NCBI GenBank assembly: GCA_045616505.1
Contig: JAZLGV010000055.1
Coordinates: forward strand, 1 to 5,243
Source of the DNA: JAKSUT01 sp045616505
Lineage (GTDB): Bacteria; Cyanobacteriota; Vampirovibrionia; Gastranaerophilales; Gastranaerophilaceae
DNA: 5,243 bases
Direction of reading: 5' to 3'
Part shown: positions 1 to 3,985 of the stretch, piece by piece
How the letters are laid out: every line of letters begins with the position of its first letter
How positions within the stretch are numbered: position 1 is the stretch's first letter
Program-made: the position numbers and the translations under genes
The notes under the pieces: model-generated
What the model saw: the letters and a program-made list of their open reading frames with translations, nothing else
Told to the model about the DNA's origin: nothing
The model's database searches: none

Positions 1-150
1 TTTAAAATAAATGTCAATATATTTTATCGGTTTCAGCATACTCTCAATTCCGCTGATAAACCTATTCTTAGAATTAATTGTTGCATTTTGTAACGAAATA
101 TGTTTATTTATATTTTTATTAAAATTTTTATGTTTGAATACATGTATCAT
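1..150 (-). CDS. possible partial ORF, N-terminal 50 codons, unknown
   Basis: On the minus strand an ATG at 150 opens a frame that stays clear of stops for 50 codons and leaves the window at position 1. The peptide starts MIHVFKHKNFNKN and continues into KNRFISGIESMLKPIKYI, basic and Asn/Lys/Ile-rich. An in-frame internal ATG at 39 is an alternative start. No Shine-Dalgarno precedes ATG-150 (the bases just upstream read ACACACCC), and in such AT-rich DNA a 50-codon open frame can arise by chance, though not often. If real, it is divergent from the gene at 183 with only 32 bp between starts. No family is recognised, and the 3' end lies outside the window. Confidence 0.28.
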   Translation of the reverse strand, partial: MIHVFKHKNFNKNINKHISLQNATINSKNRFISGIESMLKPIKYIDIYFK

Positions 151-182
151 GGGTGTGTTTTATTTATAGAAAGGAGTGTATT

Positions 183-398
183 ATGAAAATTATTCCTGTT
201 ACTAATGTGTATACACTAAGAAATAGTAAATTAAATTATGCAAAAATGAGCTGTAGACATGAACAACCAACAGAAGACAAAACAGTAAGTTTTAAAGGAT
301 TTAAAGGTTTAATGGCTGGTGGAGCAACCGGAATGACGTTATCCGGGATTATAGCGCTTTCTGCACTTACGCCGGTAGATATTTCACTTGATTGTTAA
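183..398 (+). CDS. small Gly-rich protein, probably truncated by IS110 insertion
   Basis: 71 aa as read. The start at ATG-183 is chosen because AAAGGAG (170-176) sits 6 nt upstream; an earlier in-frame ATG at 153 has no ribosome site. The N-terminal 30 residues are polar (MKIIPVTNVYTLRNSK...). VSFKGFKG follows at about residues 35-42, then a Gly/Ala/Thr/Ser-rich hydrophobic stretch (about 43-63) that could be a membrane or glycine-zipper segment. No catalytic motif or known family is recognised. The IS110 right end lies at 377-379, so codons from about 66 onward (DISLDC and the stop) come from the insertion sequence and not from the original gene. Without the IS the frame would run into the REP and read VGWAEVKQCPPN then stop, so the gene's own 3' end may already have been lost to the REP/RAYT unit. 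Function unknown. Confidence 0.65.
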   Translation: MKIIPVTNVYTLRNSKLNYAKMSCRHEQPTEDKTVSFKGFKGLMAGGATGMTLSGIIALSALTPVDISLDC

Positions 399-412
399 GA
401 AATTGTTACAAA

Positions 413-1378
413 TCAATCAGCATATAGAACTTTCCAAATAAGGTTACAAATTTGTCTGGCAAGGCATTTGCGGGCAAGTCTCTTTGATTTACCTTCAGCT
501 AATTTTTTCTGAAAATATTTTGAACCTTCTTCATCAAATCTTGATTGAAAAATAGAAATAGAATAAAGTAATGAATTTAAAGTTCTGTTTCCTCTTTTAT
601 TATTTCTGTATTTTTCTTTTTTTCCACTGGAATCTTCAACCGGTGCTACACCACAATAACTTGCAAATTCGGCTTTGCTCATTTTCTTCCCTTTGGTTTC
701 TGTGTAAAAAATAGATGCCGTTAGGGTTTCAATTCCCGTAATTTCCCTTAATTTGTTTACTTTTTCCGGTGTAGTTTTCTGTATTTGTTTCTCTAATTTT
801 TTGATGGATTCATATTGAACTTTTAGATTATTTGCCATTACATTCAAATTAAAATCATCATAATTTAACAACCAATGAATAGCTTTTTGAGTTGTTAAAG
901 AATTAAAAGGAAGAATAATCCCTTCTTTCATACAATACTGTTTAATGCTTAAAATAATTTCAGTTCTTTGTTTTACAAGTAATCTTCTCGTGGTAATCAA
1001 TCTTTTTAGTTCAATAGTTTTTAAAGATACTGTTTGCATTTTTACTTGTTTTGCAAAGATAGAAATAACTTTAGCATCACCCATATCATTCTTTTCACCG
1101 GAAATTGATAATGCCTTTCTGGCTTTTGCTGTAACAAGAGCATTAAATTCATATACTTCACAACCTGAAGAGAGTAAGAATTTAGAAAGTGTTAAACCGT
1201 ATGAATAAGCTCCTTCAATCGCCCAAGCAGAATCAGGTTCAATCTTTTTAACCCATTCAAGAGCTTTGGTAAAACCTTTAAAATCAGTTTTAAATTCTTT
1301 AAAGTTACCATTGATGTAACAAGCAATTGTGTCTTTGTGGCAGTCAACTCCAACGTAGTGTTTTTCTTTCAAATTCAT
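413..1378 (-). CDS. IS110-family transposase (bridge-RNA-guided DEDD/Ser recombinase)
   Basis: 321 aa; AAGGAG (1390-1385) lies 6 nt before ATG-1378, and a longer in-frame start at 1420 would run through the bridge RNA. The N-terminal RuvC-like domain (about 5-150) shows the DEDD residues: D12 in YVGVDCHKD, E55 in WAIEGAYSYG, and D98 and D101 in KNDMGDAKV. A basic helical linker follows (about 120-205). The C-terminal Tnp/transposase_20 domain (about 206-315) has a helix-hairpin-helix at LREITGIETLTA, then FASYCGVAPVEDSSGKK, where S250 or S251 is the expected nucleophile, then RGNRTLNSLLY. Length and every catalytic position look intact, so the enzyme is probably active. Family knowledge: a tetramer uses the RNA to pair donor and target DNA and recombines at a dinucleotide core. 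Reference residues in IS621 are D11, E60, D102, D105 and S241. Confidence 0.93.
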   Translation of the reverse strand: MNLKEKHYVGVDCHKDTIACYINGNFKEFKTDFKGFTKALEWVKKIEPDSAWAIEGAYSYGLTLSKFLLSSGCEVYEFNALVTAKARKALSISGEKNDMGDAKVISIFAKQVKMQTVSLKTIELKRLITTRRLLVKQRTEIILSIKQYCMKEGIILPFNSLTTQKAIHWLLNYDDFNLNVMANNLKVQYESIKKLEKQIQKTTPEKVNKLREITGIETLTASIFYTETKGKKMSKAEFASYCGVAPVEDSSGKKEKYRNNKRGNRTLNSLLYSISIFQSRFDEEGSKYFQKKLAEGKSKRLARKCLARQICNLIWKVLYAD

Positions 1379-1404
1379 GATATACTCCTTATTGTGAATT
1401 AAAA

Positions 1405-1532
1405 TGAGAACAACGGACAACCTTGCTTCAAGTATCGAAACGGGTATTTCTTAAGTCTCGTTGTTATGAGAAAAGGACAGGACAATCTACACGGTAAGTT
1501 TCAAAAACTAGGGTGGGCTAAGTCTCTGTCCC
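1405..1532 (-). ncRNA. predicted IS110 bridge RNA
   Basis: Non-coding leader of the transposase, read on the minus strand. Stem-loop 1 (target loop): GGACAG (1531-1526) pairs with CTGTCC (1480-1475), with an apical hairpin AGTTT-TTG-AAACT (1509-1497). Its 5' side holds GCCCACCCTA (1518-1509), identical to the REP target strand including core CT, so this is the left target guide. Its 3' side holds GTAG (1490-1487), which can pair with the right target CTAC. Stem-loop 2 (donor loop): AACAACG (1465-1459) pairs with CGTTGTT (1415-1409), with a small apical hairpin GTTTC/GAAGC (1441-1437 and 1429-1425, one G-U pair). Its 5' side has GAAATA (1450-1445), matching the IS right end; its 3' side has AAGCAAG (1428-1422), complementary to the IS left end. 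The ends are estimated. The separate 5' hairpin of IS621 is not evident. Confidence 0.75.
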
Positions 1533-1538
1533 TTTTTC

Positions 1539-1567
1539 ATTATATTTTTCTAAAAATCAATAAGCAA
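1539..1567 (-). promoter_or_regulatory. sigma70-type promoter at IS110 left end
   Basis: On the minus strand TTGCTT (1567-1562) is followed after exactly 17 nt by a perfect TATAAT (1544-1539). Start of transcription would be about G1532, the first base of the bridge RNA's outer stem (GGGACAG). The -35 box overlaps the core T, so its upstream context differs between the integrated and the circular form. It would drive the bridge RNA and the transposase together, as no other clear promoter lies between them. Confidence 0.6.
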
Positions 1568-1596
1568 GGGTGGGCAGAAGTGAAACAATGCCCACC
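1567..1596 (+). repeat. left REP hairpin of the RAYT unit (IS110 target)
   Basis: Palindrome GGTGGGCA (1569-1576) / TGCCCACC (1589-1596) with a 12-nt loop. It is the inverted copy of the REP at 2167..2199: after reversal the two agree over GGGTGGGCAGAAG and AATGCCCACCAAAT, differing mainly in the loop. The usual GTAG foot is missing here (the bases read CAAG), because the IS110 element entered between GT and GGTGGGC. The displaced GT is at 375-376. Confidence 0.85.
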
Positions 1597-1607
1597 AAAT
1601 TAAAATA

Positions 1608-1616
1608 TGGTATAAT
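1608..1616 (+). promoter_or_regulatory. extended -10 promoter of the RAYT gene, likely leaderless
   Basis: TGGTATAAT is a perfect extended -10 (TGnTATAAT), and it ends only 6 nt before ATG-1623. Transcription would start at about 1622-1623, giving an mRNA with little or no 5' leader. No Shine-Dalgarno is present between box and start codon (TTACCC). The left REP hairpin lies immediately upstream, where a -35 box would be; none is recognisable there. Confidence 0.6.
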
Positions 1617-1622
1617 TTACCC

Positions 1623-2153
1623 ATGTCTAATTATAAAAGATTTTATAACAATTCATATAAATACATATTTGTCACAATTGTTACTTATAATAGAAATAAA
1701 ATTTTATTGCAAAATATTGAAATATTACGCAAGTCATTTATTTATGCAAAAACAAAATATTCTTTTGATATTTTTTCTTGTGTTATATTAAAAGATCATT
1801 TTCATATGATAATTAAACTTGAAAAAAACAAAGATTATTCTGAAATAATAAGATTAATAAAATATTATTTTTCATTGCATATAAATATAAATACTCAGCC
1901 ATCAAATAGTAAAATTCGTAAACGAGAAAAAGGAATTTGGCAAAGACGATTCTGGGAACATACAATAAGAGATGAAAAAGATTTGTACAAACATATAGAT
2001 TATATTCATTATAATTCATATAAGCATTATAAAATTGCACCAAAAGATTGGGAATATTCAACCTTTTCAAAATTTGTAAAAAATGATTTTTATGACATTG
2101 ATTGGTGTAATTTTAATGATATCCATCAAATTAATAATCTTGATTTTGAATAA
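1623..2153 (+). CDS. REP-associated tyrosine transposase (RAYT, Y1/HUH family)
   Basis: 176 aa, usual RAYT length. The start fits the family opening M-x-x-Y-[KR]-R (MSNYKRFYNNSYKYIFVTIVTYNR). The HUH metal site is H59-F60-H61 in LKDHFHMII. The conserved GIWQRRFWEHTIRDEKDL block is at 104-121. HIDYIHYN at 124-131 carries the likely nucleophile Y127, with Y130 as alternative. Family members commonly read YIHxNPV at this point; here it is NSY, so the Pro is lost. A Trp-containing tail follows (DWEYSTFSKFVKNDFYDIDW). The enzyme should bind and nick single-stranded REP DNA. The gene has no Shine-Dalgarno and appears to be leaderless. The frame is intact, but one of its two REP partners has been split by the IS110. 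Confidence 0.92.
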   Translation: MSNYKRFYNNSYKYIFVTIVTYNRNKILLQNIEILRKSFIYAKTKYSFDIFSCVILKDHFHMIIKLEKNKDYSEIIRLIKYYFSLHININTQPSNSKIRKREKGIWQRRFWEHTIRDEKDLYKHIDYIHYNSYKHYKIAPKDWEYSTFSKFVKNDFYDIDWCNFNDIHQINNLDFE

Positions 2154-2166
2154 AATAATTTTATTT

Positions 2167-2199
2167 GGTGGGCATTGCTAACGCTTCTGCCCACCCTAC
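2167..2199 (-). repeat. right REP hairpin with intact GTAG foot
   Basis: GGTGGGCA (2167-2174) / TGCCCACC (2188-2195) with a 13-nt loop. On the minus strand it reads GTAG (2199-2196) followed by the hairpin, the form typical of RAYT-recognised REPs. It begins 13 nt after the RAYT stop codon, so it could also stabilise or end that transcript; no T-run follows, so it is not a clear intrinsic terminator. It holds GCCCACCCTAC, a full and unoccupied copy of the IS110 target. Confidence 0.85.
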
Positions 2200-2337
2200 G
2201 ATTATCGTTAATAAAATTCTCAAACCAACTGTTATTTATCATCAAACCGAGTGTCAATTTTCATTAATGTTATAGTGCAGGTTTCGAGAGTTCGAGTGTA
2301 TTTTAACGACCGTTTGAGTAGGAAATAAATCGTAAAA
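2200..2337. other. intergenic spacer between REP and 86-bp inverted repeat
   Basis: No coding potential seen on either strand. The only local structure noticed is a small palindrome ACGATTATCGT (2198-2208) at the edge of the REP. The stretch around 2281-2335 (TTTCGAGAGTTCGAGTG onward) is somewhat GC-richer than its surroundings and may belong to the repeat element that follows. No promoter can be called with confidence. Confidence 0.4.
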
Positions 2338-2423
2338 TGTCATCCTGAATTTATTTCAGGCTCTAACAAAAATGTAATGAACACGCCAAGTTGGTAAGAT
2401 GCCGAATCAAATTCAGAATGACA
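2338..2423. repeat. 86-bp MITE/REP-like inverted-repeat element
   Basis: Imperfect inverted arms of 23-24 bp: the left arm (2338-2361) starts TGTCATCCTGAATTT, and the right arm (2401-2423) read in reverse starts TGTCATTCTGAATTT and ends GGC as the left one does. Each arm has its own small hairpin (CCTGAA/TTCAGG at 2344-2360; GAAT/ATTC at 2404-2414). Sequences of this TCATTCTGAA...TTCAG type are frequent dispersed intergenic repeats in several bacterial phyla. It is unlike the REPs beside the RAYT, so a different enzyme probably mobilised it. It ends 43 bp before the next start codon and could fold in that gene's leader. Confidence 0.7.
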
Positions 2424-2466
2424 AAATTGGTCAAAAATTGTTTAATGTATATACAAGGGGGATTCA

Positions 2467-2841
2467 ATGAATATAATGCCATTAGGTGTTGTGCCACATA
2501 CCGGAAGATTGCAAAGACTTTTTTGCTCTGAAAAAAGACAGGAAAACAGAGTAATTCGATATGCTTCTAAAGAATTAAAACAATGCAACAATCAAAAATT
2601 GGTACTATGTAAAACTCTTCTTAAATTCAAAAAATTAACTGAGAGTGCGTTTTACAAAATTTTAGGAGAAGAACAAGCAAAAAATTTCATTAATGAATTT
2701 AAAGTTTTAGGTTTTATAGAGCCCAAAATACTTGATCCTACAAAAATCAGTACACAACATAATATAAATTATGTTGTAACACCTTATGGACATGAGCAAT
2801 TGAGATTACAAACAGCTATGAATAGTTTGAATAGTTTTTAA
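2467..2841 (+). CDS. small hypothetical protein, possible winged-helix fold
   Basis: 124 aa. AAGGGGG (2455-2461) lies 5 nt before ATG-2467. The N-terminal 40 residues are basic and lack recognised motifs (MNIMPLGVVPHTGRLQRLF...). The middle and C-terminus (about 43-115) look like a winged helix: a helix with KLVLCKTLLKFKKL, TESAFYKILG as a possible second helix, EEQAKNFINEFKVLGFIEPK as a recognition helix and turn, and NYVVTPYGHEQLRL as a wing and closing helix. This is an impression from pattern only; no family is named. There are three Cys (C20, C40, C48) but no clear metal site. It converges on the 2842 gene with no base between the two stop codons, so their transcripts may overlap. Confidence 0.7.
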   Translation: MNIMPLGVVPHTGRLQRLFCSEKRQENRVIRYASKELKQCNNQKLVLCKTLLKFKKLTESAFYKILGEEQAKNFINEFKVLGFIEPKILDPTKISTQHNINYVVTPYGHEQLRLQTAMNSLNSF

Positions 2842-3798
2842 TTATTCTTTAGTTTTCAAATTCAATACCTGACAGATACGTTTTTCAGCGGCATCAGATG
2901 TTTTAAATTTATTTTTCGAAATAAAATCTGAGATTATTTGCGTATATTCTTTACTTGTAACTCCAGTATTTAAAGCGTCATCAAAATCGTATGCAAGTCC
3001 TGAATTTTTGTCAACTAACAAACAAGCTTTCGGGTATTCATTTTCAAAGTACATAAATATTCTGTCTCTATAAAAATGTTTTTGCCCATAATCATTGCTC
3101 AAACACCATTTTGGAGAAGAAAGAGATTGCATACGATGAAGGTTGTATTTTTCCTCTTCCAGAGTCTGACTCCCCGTCGGGATTTCCATCCAAAACTTTT
3201 CCGGAACATTGTCTTTGCCAAAATAATACTTTCTTAATTGTGCATGATAAATCTTTTTAAAATCAAACTTAGACCTTCTATCATTGGATAAAATTTCATC
3301 AATAATTTCTTTTGTTTTAAGAAGTGGAATTTTTTCAGCTTTTAACTGAATACTGTCATTTTTGGGACTTAAATCTTTCAATATTGAATTCATTGCCACA
3401 TATTTAAGAGATATCGGATAATTAACATCTTGCAACATGTATTTCCAATCAATTATTCCTTGTCTTCTTATAAACTCAACTTCAGATGAACGAGCATCAA
3501 AACGAATACTATTTATAAGTTTACTATATTCATCTTCGAGATAATTATGCATTGCATCAACCGTTTCAAATTTTTCTATAGGTATTTTAAATTGTTCTAT
3601 TACAAAAAAATCCAAATCACCATACTTAGCCTTCGACAAATACTTGCCACAAAAATTAATATTTGAAAAATACGGTATGTAACACGGAAACTCAATAATT
3701 TTATCGTCATTTTTAACATTATAGAAATCAATACTGCTTTTTGGGTTATCAGTATTATAAAGATTTATTACATTTAAATTTTTTCCAATAATTTTCAT
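2842..3798 (-). CDS. 318-aa hypothetical protein with Trp-Cys C-terminal domain
   Basis: ATG-3798 follows a weak ribosome site (AAAGATGTGAAAT upstream). A polar N-terminus contains NINFCGK at 46-52, the short motif shared with its neighbours. The middle (about 60-195) is mixed helix and strand, with many charged residues (for example EVEFIRRQGIIDWKYML). The C-terminal part reads FWMEIPTGSQTLEEEKYNL (202-220), LSSPKWCLSN (226-235), RIFMYFENEYPKACLLVD (246-263) and DFDDAL. The order W-[IM]-x-[IL]-P, WC, then a strand followed by an acidic hairpin, resembles PcfJ-like proteins in which a WCT motif precedes a small beta domain; the resemblance is weak and I do not assign it. No signal peptide or membrane segment is seen. 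It is divergent from the 3986 gene across 187 bp and could be regulated with it. Confidence 0.8.
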   Translation of the reverse strand: MKIIGKNLNVINLYNTDNPKSSIDFYNVKNDDKIIEFPCYIPYFSNINFCGKYLSKAKYGDLDFFVIEQFKIPIEKFETVDAMHNYLEDEYSKLINSIRFDARSSEVEFIRRQGIIDWKYMLQDVNYPISLKYVAMNSILKDLSPKNDSIQLKAEKIPLLKTKEIIDEILSNDRRSKFDFKKIYHAQLRKYYFGKDNVPEKFWMEIPTGSQTLEEEKYNLHRMQSLSSPKWCLSNDYGQKHFYRDRIFMYFENEYPKACLLVDKNSGLAYDFDDALNTGVTSKEYTQIISDFISKNKFKTSDAAEKRICQVLNLKTKE

Positions 3799-3860
3799 AT
3801 TTCACATCTTTATTTTACACAATTTTATAAAAACAAAACATAAAAAAATTTACCACAATA

Positions 3861-3876
3861 TTAAGAATTATTAAGA
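3861..3876. promoter_or_regulatory. paired TTAAGA direct repeats in divergent intergenic region
   Basis: TTAAGA occurs at 3861-3866 and 3871-3876, exactly one helical turn apart, between the divergent starts at 3798 and 3986. Spacing of this sort is common for response-regulator or dimer sites. In DNA this A/T-rich, a chance pair is likely. Confidence 0.15.
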
Positions 3877-3926
3877 CAACTAATTTTATATTTGTAACAT
3901 GTAAATTTATGTAAATACAATTAGAT

Positions 3927-3932
3927 TATAAT
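3927..3932 (+). promoter_or_regulatory. -10 box for the repeat-domain gene
   Basis: A perfect TATAAT lies 53 nt before ATG-3986, with no convincing -35 at 16-18 nt upstream (the best nearby hexamer, TTTATG at 3906-3911, is 15 nt away). Transcription would begin near 3939 and give a leader of about 45 nt, starting with a run of A. Confidence 0.4.
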
Positions 3933-3985
3933 AGCAAAAAAAAATTTTCTTGAATTTTATAATAACGAACAAGCAAGGTATTTTT

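Larger units (their letters stand above)
379..1568 (-). mobile_element. IS110-family insertion sequence with bridge RNA
   Basis: An element of about 1.19 kb, oriented leftward, bounded by the dinucleotide AG on the + strand (CT on the element's own strand) at 377-378 and at 1567-1568. It has no terminal inverted repeats and no longer duplication, as expected for IS110. The ends were placed by three agreeing signs. Deleting the element restores a REP identical over 16 nt to the REP at 2167..2199. The left end CTTGCTT is the exact reverse complement of AAGCAAG in the predicted donor loop. The right end GAAATAT is nearly copied by GAAATAC in the same loop. Contents in transcription order are a promoter (1567-1539), the bridge RNA (about 1532-1405), the recombinase (1378-413) and 34 nt of right end. 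The layout, with the RNA upstream of the CDS, is that of the IS110 group and not IS1111. Confidence 0.82.
1567..2199 (+). mobile_element. RAYT gene flanked by inverted REP hairpins
   Basis: One RAYT gene lies between two REP palindromes in opposite orientation, with their GTAG feet pointing outward. The similarity extends inward past the hairpins (CCCACCAAAT on each side, followed by A/T-rich bases), suggesting that the two REPs and the gene form one unit. Family knowledge: RAYTs are HUH transposases related to IS200/IS605 that recognise REPs and usually stay as single domesticated copies. Whether this unit moves as a whole cannot be told from one copy. Confidence 0.65.

Noticed and set aside
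153..182. Upstream start ATG-153 for the small Gly-rich gene
   Set aside because: No ribosome site before it; AAAGGAG is placed correctly for ATG-183.
945..1208. Open frame on the + strand inside the transposase
   Set aside because: Antisense shadow of a well-supported IS110 transposase; no ribosome site and no recognisable protein.
1379..1420. Longer transposase start at ATG-1420 adding 14 residues
   Set aside because: AAGGAG stands 6 nt before ATG-1378, the family begins with a few residues before the YVGVDCHK strand, and the longer form would overlap the 3' side of the donor loop.
1452..1526. Direct repeat TAAGTCTC at 1452-1459 and 1519-1526 as a donor guide copy
   Set aside because: Neither copy lies at an IS end once the boundaries are set by the REP junction; GAAATA and AAGCAAG explain the donor loop better. 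The repeat may reflect similar architecture of the two loops.
1475..1537. GGACAG/CTGTCC followed by TTTTT as an intrinsic terminator on the + strand
   Set aside because: The loop would be 45 nt, far too long for an intrinsic terminator; it is better explained as the outer stem of bridge RNA loop 1 on the other strand.
1570..1791. Open frame overlapping the REP and the RAYT start
   Set aside because: Runs in another frame of the RAYT, starts in the hairpin and has no family features.
1813..2070. Minus-strand open frame inside the RAYT
   Set aside because: Shadow of a conserved gene, made of Leu/Phe/Tyr-rich antisense of A/T-rich codons.
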